A stretch of DNA of 47,382 bases, taken from Chromatiales bacterium (GTDB taxonomy: Bacteria; Pseudomonadota; Gammaproteobacteria; Thiohalospirales; Thiohalospiraceae). A program made the translations under genes and the position numbers. Below, in pieces: positions 35,053 to 45,019 of this stretch. Each line of letters begins with the position of its first letter. Position 1 is the first letter of the stretch. The DNA lies in contig JALSHD010000161.1 of assembly GCA_026982395.1 (NCBI GenBank), positions 1 through 47,382 on the forward strand, written 5' to 3'. The notes under the pieces were generated by a model. It saw nothing but the letters and a program-made list of their open reading frames with translations. It had not been told where the DNA came from and did not search any database.

Positions 35053-36444
35053 TTACGGTTCGATCTGTCGAATCTCGCTAATAAAAACGATAAAAGGAAA
35101 AACACGATTGAGACTCTTGCTCCGAAACCCCTCCATGATCGTCCCGTTAGGGAATCCGACCCGGACACCAGACTCCAGCTCCTGCGCGGGAGCAGCCAGC
35201 CAGACCAGCCTGCCATCATCCATTTTCACCCTCACATAGCTGTACATCGGTCTCTTGATATGTTCGACCACGGTTCCCTGGTGAGGTAGTGGCGGCCGCT
35301 TTGCCTTTTCCTCCAGAAACTTTTCATGCCTGGCAATCTCTTCAGGCGTGGCCAGATAGCCAATCTCGCCTTTGTTGTTGAAAGTAGCGTAAAAAACACT
35401 TTTCTGGAACCCGTCCTGATTGCTCCCCCCCAGCACGTAGACGGTATTATCCATGACCACGGCAGCCGCTCCTTCACGCGGCTCAAGGAGAGGGGTGGCA
35501 TATTCCCAGGTTGAAAGCTGACCTTCGCCATCGATGCGGCTCCGCTCAACACTATCCAGGTAAACGGGGCCTGCCAGGCCGCCAATGGCGTATATAAATC
35601 CGTCATGGATGACAATCGCCGGGCCGAAACGACCTTTCTGCAACGGAGCGACCGGTGCCCATGGGCTAAAATATCCCTCCTTGTCCTGCTTGCTCCACTC
35701 TACCTCCCTGATACCGCCACCGATCTCCTTGTCATGACCTCCAATCTGATAAATTCCGTTGCCAACCTTTGCTACACCGTGAATATAACGAGCCGCATTG
35801 AACCGGTTATCCTCCACCAGCCATTCTCCCAGCGTGCCATCAGGCTTGATTTCAGCCCGCTCTACTGTATCCAGCAAAATACCCCCGAAACCACCAAAAG
35901 CATAGAGATAGTTACCAATAACAGCCAGCTTGACACAACGCCTGGGAATATTCAGGCGCTGCTCCTCCATCTGCCACGGACCAAGGGTGCCGTCCGGTTT
36001 AATTTCGGCTCGCTCTACAGTGTCAAGCAATTTTGTCCCGTGGGGGCCGTAGGCCCCACCCACAACATATATGTAGTTGGCATGCCCCGCAGCGGAAAAA
36101 TAACCTCTTTTGACGTTGAGGTCCGGCCCCGCTTTCCACTCCGAAAGACTACCGTCAGCACGAACCCGAGCATACTCGGTAGAACGCATGAACATCCGGT
36201 TAGTGGCTTCCGCCACATCCTCCCCCTTCTTGCCCCTCACCACCTCTCCACCGATACCCCCGATCATATAGATAACCCCGTTGGCTGCATAAAATGCAGC
36301 ACTCGAACGGGCATCTTGCATCGGCGAGGCTTCCCGCCAGGCATTCAACCACCGTTTAGCCTCTGCATTCTCTCCGTAACCCTTGACCGGGGTAAGCAGG
36401 GCCAATAGCACCAGAAGGAAAGGGAATGGCATGGTTCTGTTCAT
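35053..36444 (-). CDS. Exported Kelch-repeat protein with NrfJ-like C-terminal domain
   Basis: The 463-residue precursor has a signal peptide (MNRTMPFPFLLVLLALLTPV, cleavage near GYG) and six or so Kelch repeats (about 45-350), for example VIYMIGGIGG, YIYVVGGAYG, YLYAFGGFGG, GIYQIGGHD, FIYAIGGLAG and TVYVLGGSN, forming a beta-propeller. The last 85 residues (GTVVEHIKRPMYSYVRVK to the end) resemble the small domain of NrfJ-related proteins, with VWLAAP and FRSKSLNRVF. The start at 36444 puts the signal peptide at the N terminus. It is likely periplasmic, and the link to c-type cytochrome or nitrite proteins is only by domain analogy. Confidence 0.8.
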   Translation of the reverse strand: MNRTMPFPFLLVLLALLTPVKGYGENAEAKRWLNAWREASPMQDARSSAAFYAANGVIYMIGGIGGEVVRGKKGEDVAEATNRMFMRSTEYARVRADGSLSEWKAGPDLNVKRGYFSAAGHANYIYVVGGAYGPHGTKLLDTVERAEIKPDGTLGPWQMEEQRLNIPRRCVKLAVIGNYLYAFGGFGGILLDTVERAEIKPDGTLGEWLVEDNRFNAARYIHGVAKVGNGIYQIGGHDKEIGGGIREVEWSKQDKEGYFSPWAPVAPLQKGRFGPAIVIHDGFIYAIGGLAGPVYLDSVERSRIDGEGQLSTWEYATPLLEPREGAAAVVMDNTVYVLGGSNQDGFQKSVFYATFNNKGEIGYLATPEEIARHEKFLEEKAKRPPLPHQGTVVEHIKRPMYSYVRVKMDDGRLVWLAAPAQELESGVRVGFPNGTIMEGFRSKSLNRVFPFIVFISEIRQIEP

Positions 36445-36530
36445 TGGCAAAAACCCGGTTTGGTTAACAAGGGAATAGATGAGGCAAGCCGGCAATACGG
36501 GGCTGTATTTCTCTCAATTGAAAAAACCCT

Positions 36531-36734
36531 GTAACTACTCGGCAAGTAGTGAATATATTTTGTAACTGACTGAATTTCTTCTGAAACGGACCGGATCAAG
36601 GTGAAAAATGGGTGTTTATACCGAACAGGAGATTCAAATGCCGTGTAGTACATGGATTTACGGGAACGGCCAAGGATAAATGACCATTTTTCAACGCAGA
36701 GATGGCGCGATTCAGGAGCAAGCTGAGTAGTTAC
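36531..36734 (+). repeat. Nested palindromic intergenic repeat, copy E (longest)
   Basis: The outer arms are GTAACTACTCGGC and GCTGAGTAGTTAC; the inner part has AAAAATGGGTGTTTA facing TAAATGACCATTTTT. It shares with copy C an internal block of about 70 bases that copies A, B, D, F and G lack. Confidence 0.85.
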
Positions 36735-37059
36735 AAAAGACATTCCTGACAAGCACCCCATCACTCTTGATGCACTCCTTGAACTTTCATCCAGAGACAA
36801 TTCTAGCACAGCATTTCCACTATTAATGCATCAGCAGCCACCAGATTCAGCCCGAATAAGCGGAGTGCCCATAAAAACACATTCGACGGAAGCTGTTACT
36901 CCCCCGAGTCCGGTTTTCAACCAAAAAAACAACTGTTCAGCTGTTACATTCCGGTTGGCAGCAAGGCGATACAACAGCACCGGAGCGATTCCAGACATGC
37001 CGGATGGTTTTAAACACTGTATGATTTGCACTTTCAATAAATCCGGTTAACCTGTTGAC
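36735..37059. other. Intergenic region upstream of pyrE
   Basis: These 325 bases hold no supported gene; a 74-codon open frame at 36826-37050 has no ribosome-binding site or recognisable features. I see no pyrE attenuator hairpin with a T run. The pyrE promoter should be here. Confidence 0.4.
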
Positions 37060-37707
37060 ATGCAGAACTATCAAAATGAATTTCTCGAATTTGCCATCAA
37101 AAGCAATGTGTTGCGTTTTGGTGAGTTCACGCTCAAGTCAGGGCGGGTGAGTCCCTATTTTTTCAACAGCGGCCTGTTTAACACCGGGGAGAAACTGGCC
37201 CGGCTGGGAAAGTTTTATGCACAGGCGATTGTGGCATCAGGGATCCGGTTTGACATGCTGTTTGGCCCGGCCTACAAGGGAATCCCGCTGGCTGCGGCCA
37301 CCGCCATTGCTCTGGCTGAACAGCATGGACTGGATCTTCCCTACGCATTCAATCGCAAGGAAACCAAGAATCATGGTGAAAGAGGCAATATCGTCGGAGC
37401 CCCTTTGCAAGACAGGGTGCTAATAATCGATGATGTCATTTCGGCAGGCACTTCAGTGCGGGAATCGAGCGATCTCATTCAGGCATCAGGGGCACAGCTG
37501 GCGGGTGTAGTGATTTCTCTGGATCGCCAGGAACTGGGGGCCGGAGAACGTTCAGCCATTCAGGAGATAGAGCAGGAACTGCGTATTCCGGTCGCCAGTA
37601 TTGCCAATCTGGATGCGCTGCTTGGCTATCTGGCCAGACAGCCGGAATTGAAAGAGTGGCAGGAAAAAGTTGCCGCCTATCGGAAACAGTACGGTGTTAT
37701 TCAGTAG
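37060..37707 (+). CDS. pyrE: Orotate phosphoribosyltransferase
   Basis: PyrE makes orotidine 5'-phosphate from orotate and PRPP in pyrimidine synthesis. The 215-residue protein has the N-terminal [19 protein letters not shown], the flexible-loop region [17 protein letters not shown] and the PRPP motif [13 protein letters not shown]. Its length is normal. It lies alone on the plus strand, followed by a repeat copy and a convergent cyclic-di-GMP gene. Confidence 0.96.
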   Translation: MQNYQNEFLEFAIKSNVLRFGEFTLKSGRVSPYFFNSGLFNTGEKLARLGKFYAQAIVASGIRFDMLFGPAYKGIPLAAATAIALAEQHGLDLPYAFNRKETKNHGERGNIVGAPLQDRVLIIDDVISAGTSVRESSDLIQASGAQLAGVVISLDRQELGAGERSAIQEIEQELRIPVASIANLDALLGYLARQPELKEWQEKVAAYRKQYGVIQ

Positions 37708-37713
37708 CTTTTT

Positions 37714-37833
37714 CACTCAGCTTGCTGCTGAAATATGGCAATTGCAATTACGGGCAAATAACCGCTTTCCAACTCAGGAATAACGCGTTTCGCGGATAAA
37801 CTGCTCAGTTGCGTGATTTTTAGAGTTCCCTTT
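37714..37833 (+). repeat. Palindromic repeat copy F (degenerate) joined to a MITE-like end
   Basis: CACTCAGCTTGCTGCTGAAA and TTTCGCGGATAAACTGCTCAG are the outer arms, and the centre GGGCAAATAACCGCTTTCCAA corresponds to the right inner arm. Directly after it TGATTTTTAGAGTTCCC resembles the right end of the MITE-like family. Confidence 0.55.
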
Positions 37834-37852
37834 ACAGAATCTGTCCGGAACT

Positions 37853-40741
37853 TCAGGCAGTTGAACGCAGCCCCTCAATATCTGCCGAACCCGTTCCCGC
37901 TGTCAGCAAAGCGGTCATGGCTGTCACAGTGAGGGGACGGCTCAGGTAGAAACCCTGAATCTCGTTACAGCCGTTAGAGCGCAGGTGCTGTAGCTGAACG
38001 CTGTTCTCCACCCCCTCTGCCACCACTCTCAACTTCATGCTATGCGCCAGCGTGATCACCGCCGAGGCAATCACACCGTTGGTCGTATCCGCATGGATGT
38101 CCTGAACAAAGGATTTATCAATTTTCAGACCATCGACGGGAAAATGTTTAAGACGGCTCAATGATGAGTAACCTGTACCAAAATCATCAATCGCCAGGCG
38201 CACACCCAGAGATTTCAGAGAGTTCAGGGTATCGGCAACGCTTTCCAGATCACTGACCAGCAGGCTTTCAGTAATCTCGAACTCCAGATCGCCAGGCTCC
38301 ATGCCGGTCTGCTGCAAAACCTCGGCTGTGCTTTCAACCAGACCGGGGTCGGTAAGCTGGCGTGGAGACAGATTTACTGCCATGCGCAACCGGGGCAGAC
38401 CGTCGTTGCGCCACTTTACCGCCTGGGAGCAAACGGTATGAATCACGAATTTGCCCAGTTCCGAAATGAGGCCGGTCTCCTCTGCAATGGGCAAAAAAGT
38501 ATCTGGCTTCAACAGCCCTTCATCGGGATGGCGCCAGCGCAAAAGCGCCTCAACAGCGGAAATCGAGCTGTTTTCCAGATCATAAATGGGCTGATAGTGG
38601 ATCTCCATCTCTCCACGTTTGTGGACATAGCGCAGCCGCCGCTCCAGATCCAGCCGGACCAGTGCCTGCTGGTTCATCTCTCTCGAATAATATTGGATAT
38701 ATCCACGCCCCTTCTCCTTGGCACGATACATGGCGGCATCCGCATTCTTGAGCAGATCCTCAACTGTCTTGCCGTCCCGTGGATAGACGCTTATTCCAAT
38801 GCTGGCGGTGACGAAATAGCTGCGGCCTTCAATCTCTACCGGCCGATCCAGCGCATCGCAGATTTTTCTTGCCACCACACTGATCTGCCGGGTGTTTTCA
38901 ACATGATCCAGCACCACCACAAATTCGTCCCCACCCTGGCGGGCAACGAGATCCTCGCCCCGGTGGCACTCCTGCAGCCGCTTTGCCACGGCAGCCAGAA
39001 CCTGATCGCCCGCCGCATGTCCCAGTCCATCGTTGACACTTTTGAAGTTATCCAGATCAACAAACAGAACACCAATATTCTGTCCGCTACGCTGGGCATA
39101 CGAAAGTGCCCGATGCAGATGGTCCTGCAGCATACTCCGGTTTGGCAGATCAGTAAGCGCGTCATGGGTTGCCTGGTAACTGAGCAACGCGGCCGCCTGG
39201 CGCAGATTGCTCACATCGCTCATTGTGATTACACCACCCACCACTTTTCCGCTATGGTCATGAATGGGTGCCGCAGTGCCGTGAATATCACAACGCGTTC
39301 CGTCCCGGGTAACAATCATGGTGTTGTCGGGAAACGATGCAACTGTACTTCCGCCCCGTAACGCCGATAACAACAGGTTTCCCGCCTCCATCTCCCGTTC
39401 GTTCAACAATCTGACCACAGACTCAACTGGTTTTTTGTTCGCGTCACCACTACTCCAGCCAATCAGTTTTTCAGCGGAGGGATTCATGAAATCAATACGG
39501 CCATCGCTGTCGGTAGTAATTACCGCATCGCCAATGGAGTGCAGAGTCACTTCCGCCCGCTCCTTCTCCTGAAACAGCTGGCTGAACATCACATGCATTC
39601 GCCTCCAGCTCCATAGCGGATAGCTGAGGGCAATGGCAAGTACGGCTGCCATTGGCGGAAACCAGATACGTGCAACAGAAAGCAGGACGACACTCAATCC
39701 CAGTGCCAGCGACAGCTGGACGACGGCGAGCGGCAGAGCCCATCTCGGGCCAACCGCACGATACATCAGATACACAGGTGCCACCAGCAACAGGGTCAGC
39801 AGAATTTGCCAGGACATGGACAACGGGACAATCGTCTCGCCACGCAACAGTGCTTCGGCAGTATGCGCCAGAATCTCCACCCCTGGCATGGCGCGCCGGG
39901 TACCATCTCCCAGTGGAGTCGCATACCGTTCTCCCAGACCACCCGCTGTCGCGCCAATAAGCACATATTTGCCAGCAAACAGCTCTTTAATCTGCGGCTC
40001 CCCTGCATCAAGAACATCAACATAAGAGAAGGTCGGTATAAAACCTGGCTGGCTGGAGAACGGGATCAGGAACATGTGATCGCGTACCCAGGCAGTAGAT
40101 GTTCGGGTACCATTAGTATCGTTACCGACGCCGGGCATCGGGTCCAGAGAAAGGTTTCCGGCGGTGAGCAGTGCCAGCGCGAGATTTGGCCGGTTTGCGC
40201 TCCCAATCCCGGCCTGAAGAAAGGTGCGCCGCACCTTGCCATCTGGATCCAGTTCAATACCGATATGCCCCAGCGCCACCGCGCTGCTGGCCAGGTTGGC
40301 CAACGGCGCCGTCTCATGCAACAGGCCATCAATTTCAGTCTGTTCCGGGATTACCGGGAGCACAACATGGCCGTTTCTCCGCAGCGCCTGCGCCAGTTTC
40401 TCATCACCACCGGGATCGACTCTGTCCGGCTCTGCCAGTATCAGATCGAGAGCAACAGCTCTGGTTCCCGCCGCAGTCAGTTTGTCTATCAGCTGGGCAT
40501 GCTGCGCACGCGACCACGGCCAGCGCCCCAACTGCGCCAGACTACGATCGTCGATGGCAACAATCACAATATCACCCGAAGAAGGGCGCTGAACAGTTTG
40601 CAGGGAGTAATCGTATGCCAGATAGTCCAGGTTCGCCAGCCAGCCGGACTGAAGCAACCCGAGCGAGATCACGATGGTACCCAGCGACAGAGCGAGATAT
40701 TTTCTGACCGGCACTACCTTTTGCCAGTATCGTGCTTTCAC
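37853..40741 (-). CDS. CHASE2-PAS-GGDEF-EAL cyclic-di-GMP protein
   Basis: The 962-residue membrane protein has an N-terminal membrane helix (about 15-35), a periplasmic CHASE2 sensor domain (about 40-300), three membrane helices (about 305-375), a PAS domain (about 400-510), a GGDEF domain and an EAL domain. The GGDEF motif is intact at 603-607 and is preceded by an RGED inhibitory site five residues upstream. The EAL motif is intact at 731-733, with DDFGTGYSSL and LKIDKSFV also conserved. It may both make and degrade cyclic-di-GMP. The start overlaps the stop of the upstream LysM-FecR gene (ATGA), so the two are coupled. Confidence 0.95.
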   Translation of the reverse strand: MKARYWQKVVPVRKYLALSLGTIVISLGLLQSGWLANLDYLAYDYSLQTVQRPSSGDIVIVAIDDRSLAQLGRWPWSRAQHAQLIDKLTAAGTRAVALDLILAEPDRVDPGGDEKLAQALRRNGHVVLPVIPEQTEIDGLLHETAPLANLASSAVALGHIGIELDPDGKVRRTFLQAGIGSANRPNLALALLTAGNLSLDPMPGVGNDTNGTRTSTAWVRDHMFLIPFSSQPGFIPTFSYVDVLDAGEPQIKELFAGKYVLIGATAGGLGERYATPLGDGTRRAMPGVEILAHTAEALLRGETIVPLSMSWQILLTLLLVAPVYLMYRAVGPRWALPLAVVQLSLALGLSVVLLSVARIWFPPMAAVLAIALSYPLWSWRRMHVMFSQLFQEKERAEVTLHSIGDAVITTDSDGRIDFMNPSAEKLIGWSSGDANKKPVESVVRLLNEREMEAGNLLLSALRGGSTVASFPDNTMIVTRDGTRCDIHGTAAPIHDHSGKVVGGVITMSDVSNLRQAAALLSYQATHDALTDLPNRSMLQDHLHRALSYAQRSGQNIGVLFVDLDNFKSVNDGLGHAAGDQVLAAVAKRLQECHRGEDLVARQGGDEFVVVLDHVENTRQISVVARKICDALDRPVEIEGRSYFVTASIGISVYPRDGKTVEDLLKNADAAMYRAKEKGRGYIQYYSREMNQQALVRLDLERRLRYVHKRGEMEIHYQPIYDLENSSISAVEALLRWRHPDEGLLKPDTFLPIAEETGLISELGKFVIHTVCSQAVKWRNDGLPRLRMAVNLSPRQLTDPGLVESTAEVLQQTGMEPGDLEFEITESLLVSDLESVADTLNSLKSLGVRLAIDDFGTGYSSLSRLKHFPVDGLKIDKSFVQDIHADTTNGVIASAVITLAHSMKLRVVAEGVENSVQLQHLRSNGCNEIQGFYLSRPLTVTAMTALLTAGTGSADIEGLRSTA

Positions 40742-42372
40742 AGGATAAATACCAGACCCGCTATTCCCAACAGGAAAACGGGAACAGTGTGTTTCATTGG
40801 CGGGACGATCTCGATCGACCGGTTGAATGGTCCGGGATAGCCATCCGTATCAAGGGTTCGTATCCGCATGTAAACACTTTGTTGCGGCCGCGGCAGAATG
40901 ATTTGTGTCTCACCGGTCTCCCGCTCGGCATACAGATCGGAAAACTCCGGGTCGTTGGCCAGTTGCAGATGGTAACGATATCCCGGTTTTTCTTCATCCC
41001 ACTGCAGCTTCAACTCGGTATCTGTCTTCCGGATGGAGATATTCCGTGGTGGAGCAGGAGGCGGGCTGACATCAAATTCAAAGACATCACCAAAAAGTCC
41101 TTCTTCGCCGGCAGCATCACGGCTGGCAACCCGCCAGTAGTAACGCTGGGGTGCCAACGGTTCCGCAACGGTATAACTCTCCCCTTCGAGTTCTACAACA
41201 TCAACAAGAGGAGTTTCAAATGCAGAGTTGGCAGCCAGTTGGAAACGGTAGGCAACGGCGCCGGCAACAGCCTGCCACCGAAACACCGGCCGGCTGTGTC
41301 GCAATCGCTTCCCGGATAGCGGTGCCTCAAGCCCGGGGGGCAGAGGATGAGCATCAAGAGTGAAGGTGTGCCGGGCATCAACACCTTCCAAACCGTGGAA
41401 GTCCATAGCCCGGACTATCAGCAGATAATCTCCATCATCCAGCCCATCCACACTCAACGATGGCACTTCAGTAGTGGTATCCACCCGCATAGCCCCGGCT
41501 TCAGAAGCAGGAGAAATCTGTACGCGATAGCCTCTCGCACCAGAGACGGCATTCCAAGCAATCTGAAAAGGCAATCGTTGAAAGTATCTCTCGATGGTCG
41601 CGAGATCCGCTGCCGGCAGCAGCGGCAATGGGGGGATCGGGGGACGACCCGCCTCGACAACGGTACCAAAATTTTCCGCCACAGAAAGCTCCTTCCCACC
41701 CCCTTCCACCGCTACGGTGCCATGGGTAACTTCGGTGCGAAGCAGCTGTTTGTCCCTGTCTGCACCGACCCGGAACCGGGTTCCCCGGGCACCAGCGCTG
41801 CCAGTGGGCGTTTTGATTTCGAAACGGCGATCAGGTGATCTGTTGGGGGCAACCGTCGTCTCGATTCGCCCCCGGTGCAAACGCAACCTGATATTTGGCA
41901 CATCCCGATCACCATACGCCTCCAGAATCTCGAAGGTCATGGTGCTGTTACCTTGCAACAGCAGACGAGAACCATCACCAAACTCCAGCATGATACTCCC
42001 CTCTTCCCCCGTCTCAAGCACATCCCCCGGCTTGAAACCCTCATCTCTGGTTACTGCTTCAGCTTCACCGGCTCCGGCACGCATCACCGTTACCGGACCG
42101 GAAACGGCAAGAACCCGGGCCTGCAGCGGTTTTATCTTGAGCCAACCCAGCCGAAAACGGATTTTGGTGCCTGGCGGAATTTCCCGGGCGCTTTTCAGCT
42201 TGTTGAAGCTGCGCAGCTCTTCCACCTGAACCGAGTCGACACCGTACTCTTCTATCAGCTTTTGAAGCGTATCACCTGGCTGTATGGTATATGTGAGTTC
42301 CTCCTCACAGCTACCCCCAATGGGCAAACAGAGAAGGAGAACTGCAAGTATCGCACTGCGAATATATTGCAC
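40738..42372 (-). CDS. Exported LysM-FecR domain protein with fibronectin-like repeats
   Basis: The 544-residue protein has a signal peptide (about 1-22, ending GGSCEE), a LysM peptidoglycan-binding motif (YTIQPGDTLQKLIEEYG, about 27-72), a FecR-like domain (about 85-240, with GSIMLEFGDGSRLLLQGNST and GARGTRFRVG) and three fibronectin-type segments (about 260-520, for example FQIAWNAVSGARGYRVQI). A hydrophobic C-terminal tail (PVFLLGIAGLVFIL) could anchor it. FecR and CHASE2 proteins are often paired, so it is a plausible periplasmic partner of the following cyclic-di-GMP protein. Confidence 0.88.
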   Translation of the reverse strand: MQYIRSAILAVLLLCLPIGGSCEEELTYTIQPGDTLQKLIEEYGVDSVQVEELRSFNKLKSAREIPPGTKIRFRLGWLKIKPLQARVLAVSGPVTVMRAGAGEAEAVTRDEGFKPGDVLETGEEGSIMLEFGDGSRLLLQGNSTMTFEILEAYGDRDVPNIRLRLHRGRIETTVAPNRSPDRRFEIKTPTGSAGARGTRFRVGADRDKQLLRTEVTHGTVAVEGGGKELSVAENFGTVVEAGRPPIPPLPLLPAADLATIERYFQRLPFQIAWNAVSGARGYRVQISPASEAGAMRVDTTTEVPSLSVDGLDDGDYLLIVRAMDFHGLEGVDARHTFTLDAHPLPPGLEAPLSGKRLRHSRPVFRWQAVAGAVAYRFQLAANSAFETPLVDVVELEGESYTVAEPLAPQRYYWRVASRDAAGEEGLFGDVFEFDVSPPPAPPRNISIRKTDTELKLQWDEEKPGYRYHLQLANDPEFSDLYAERETGETQIILPRPQQSVYMRIRTLDTDGYPGPFNRSIEIVPPMKHTVPVFLLGIAGLVFIL

Positions 42373-42517
42373 CGTCGGTTTTTACCCTTACCCTATTATG
42401 CTGCCAAACAACTGTGAAGGAGATGCATTTTCAGCATAACTGATTGTTATAAGAATATATATTAACTTTAAAGGAATAACAGTGCAAAAACAATCCAGGC
42501 CACAGTATATCGTTTAT

Positions 42518-42672
42518 GTAACTACTCGGCGAGCATGAAAATCAAGGTGTAACCGCCCGGAATCAGCCTTGGAAGGCGCTGGATCGAGACAGAAAACTCG
42601 GGGTTACACAGTCAGTTGACCATTTTCCCGCCGCAGAGATAACTCATTTCGGGAACAAGCCGGGCAAGTAAC
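42518..42672 (+). repeat. Nested palindromic intergenic repeat, copy G
   Basis: The outer arm GTAACTACTCGGC at the left matches copy E exactly, and the right end is GCCGGGCAAGTAAC. The centre contains TTGACCATTTTCC. It lies in the 312-base gap between the LysM-FecR gene and slmA; nothing else is seen there. Confidence 0.75.
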
Positions 42673-42684
42673 AACAGCTCTCTC

Positions 42685-43296
42685 TCAATCCAGGGGAAGA
42701 AAAAGAGCCTGGGTCAGCAGCGCCCATTGCTGCTCCCAGTGCCGCAGCGGGCTGAGAGAAAAATCACTGCGGACAAACTGACGCATGCGTCCTTCAAGTA
42801 CCGCCAGCATCAGGTTGGCACCAACATCTGACGAAATATCGGTGCGTAAACGACGATCTGCCGCCCGCCCTTCCCGCAGCACCTGCCTGAGCTGAGTCTC
42901 CAGACGGCTGAAATATTGGCCAGACCGCTTGCGCAAGCGCTCCGGCTCTCCAATCAACGCCTCGCCCAGCAGCAGACGGGTAATCCCCGGATTGCGGGAT
43001 GAAAAACCCAACGCTACTCCGAGGATCAATTCGCAACGTGTTTCAGTGTCTTTTTTCTCATCAATAACCCTGTTTACCCGGCTGAACACCGCCTGCTCGG
43101 CAAACTCTATCAAACCCTCGAACATGTATGCCTTGCTCGGAAAATGGCGATACAGCGCCGCTTCAGACACACCAACGGCTCTGGCCAGCCCAGCGGTGGT
43201 GATTCGCTTTCCGGTATTGCTTTCCAGCTGTTCAGCCAGACTCTCAAGAATCTGTTGCTTGCGGTTGTTAACCGGTTTTGATGCCGAACCCGCCAC
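42685..43296 (-). CDS. slmA: Nucleoid occlusion factor (TetR family)
   Basis: SlmA binds specific chromosomal sites and blocks FtsZ assembly over the nucleoid. The 203-residue protein has the N-terminal helix-turn-helix with ITTAGLARAVGVSEAALYRHFPSKAYMF, which matches E. coli SlmA closely, and the C-terminal segments NPGITRLLLGEAL, RLETQLRQVLREGR and MRQFVRSDF. It starts 3 bases after the argB stop and is probably cotranscribed with argB. Confidence 0.93.
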   Translation of the reverse strand: MAGSASKPVNNRKQQILESLAEQLESNTGKRITTAGLARAVGVSEAALYRHFPSKAYMFEGLIEFAEQAVFSRVNRVIDEKKDTETRCELILGVALGFSSRNPGITRLLLGEALIGEPERLRKRSGQYFSRLETQLRQVLREGRAADRRLRTDISSDVGANLMLAVLEGRMRQFVRSDFSLSPLRHWEQQWALLTQALFLPLD

Positions 43297-43299
43297 GGC

Positions 43300-44217
<918 letters not shown>

Positions 44218-44227
44218 TTAGCTGTAG

Positions 44228-44313
44228 GGCACCACTAAAAACAGTACTTTTTTCGTGAAAGCATGAAACTGACGCCGCTATCGTGGAAGAAACGCATTTT
44301 TATAAAAAGCACC
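44228..44313. repeat. MITE-like element, copy 3 (short, about 86 bp)
   Basis: GGCACCACTAAAAACAGTAC then TTTTTTCGTGAAAGC at the left, and CGCTATCGTGGAAGAAACGC then ATTTTTATAAAAAGCACC at the right, are the inverted ends of the family with almost no interior. It lies upstream of argB. Confidence 0.65.
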
Positions 44314-44394
44314 CCGTAGAAAATTAAACAGCCAACATATATACCATACTTGCCACTGTCCCGGACAGAGTTGCTTTGCAAGCAGAAATGGAAA

Positions 44395-44420
44395 TGGGAA
44401 CTACCCAGCAAGTAGTGAAT
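44395..44420 (+). repeat. Fragment of the palindromic repeat (left end)
   Basis: GGGAACTACCCAGCAAGTAG followed by TGAAT corresponds to the left end of copy E (GTAACTACTCGGCAAGTAG). No right arm follows, so it is a remnant. Confidence 0.5.
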
Positions 44421-44485
44421 CATAGGCAGGAGCTTTAAGATTATTGAATTTCAAGAAAACTTTTGGCAACATCGAAGGTTGAATA

Positions 44486-44574
44486 GTCGGGAGCAATGCA
44501 TGGAGCAATTGCCGGAAACCGCGGTGTATAAGGGAATAGATGAAGATTCGAACACGCGGCAGACGCCGTTCTGC
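44486..44574. repeat. MITE-like family, interior fragment
   Basis: GAGCAATGCATGGAGCAATT and the following segment up to GATTCGAACACGCGG match the interior of copies 1 and 2, without the terminal inverted repeats. Confidence 0.6.
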
Positions 44575-44716
44575 CGAGAACAATACAGGAAAGCCAGCAG
44601 GAAACAGACAGGCCATGAAGCGAACAGCCACTGACAAGCCCTTGCCCACCTGCCACCGGACGGGTTTGACCAACAATCAATCGCCTGGCGCAAGAAAAAT
44701 CGGCTCCAACCACAAC

Positions 44717-44819
44717 CGGGCAATTTATTGCCCGATTGCAAGAAAAACAAGATCAATAAAAACAACGACATACAACCGATCGAGAAAGATCTTGCCCGCA
44801 GCGGGCAAGATCTTGCTCG
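44717..44819. promoter_or_regulatory. Two hairpins with a shared GGGCAA core upstream of hcp
   Basis: CGGGCAA-ttta-TTGCCCG lies at 44717-44734. AAGATCTTGCCCGC-a-GCGGGCAAGATCTT lies at 44786-44814 and is extended by CGAG and CTCG at its ends. The longer one is nearly perfect with a one-base centre, more like a protein-binding palindrome than a terminator. The function is unknown. Confidence 0.5.
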
Positions 44820-45019
44820 ATTTCAGGCAGGATCCCCTCGGTTTCTCGATGTAAAAACCTGGTAAGTCATTGAAAAACACTGAAATGCATTGCATTGGCA
44901 TACATTCTGTATATCCCCCGTCGTCTGCAACGGCAGCTTGTCGTCGGAGACGCAGGTTACAAACCTGATTTTATCTTTTAATTTATTTTATTCAATTCAT
45001 TGAAACAAGGAGCAATACT

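Noticed and set aside
38438-40840. Several long plus-strand open frames opposite the cyclic-di-GMP gene
   Set aside because: All lie antisense to a gene with intact CHASE2, GGDEF and EAL motifs, and their products look compositionally random.
23281-42672. CRISPR array
   Set aside because: The repeats are kilobases apart, vary in length and are internally palindromic; there are no spacers of regular length and no cas genes.
44870-45010. Sigma-54 promoter upstream of hcp
   Set aside because: TTGGCA is present near 44895, but the matching -12 TTGC element is not at the required spacing.
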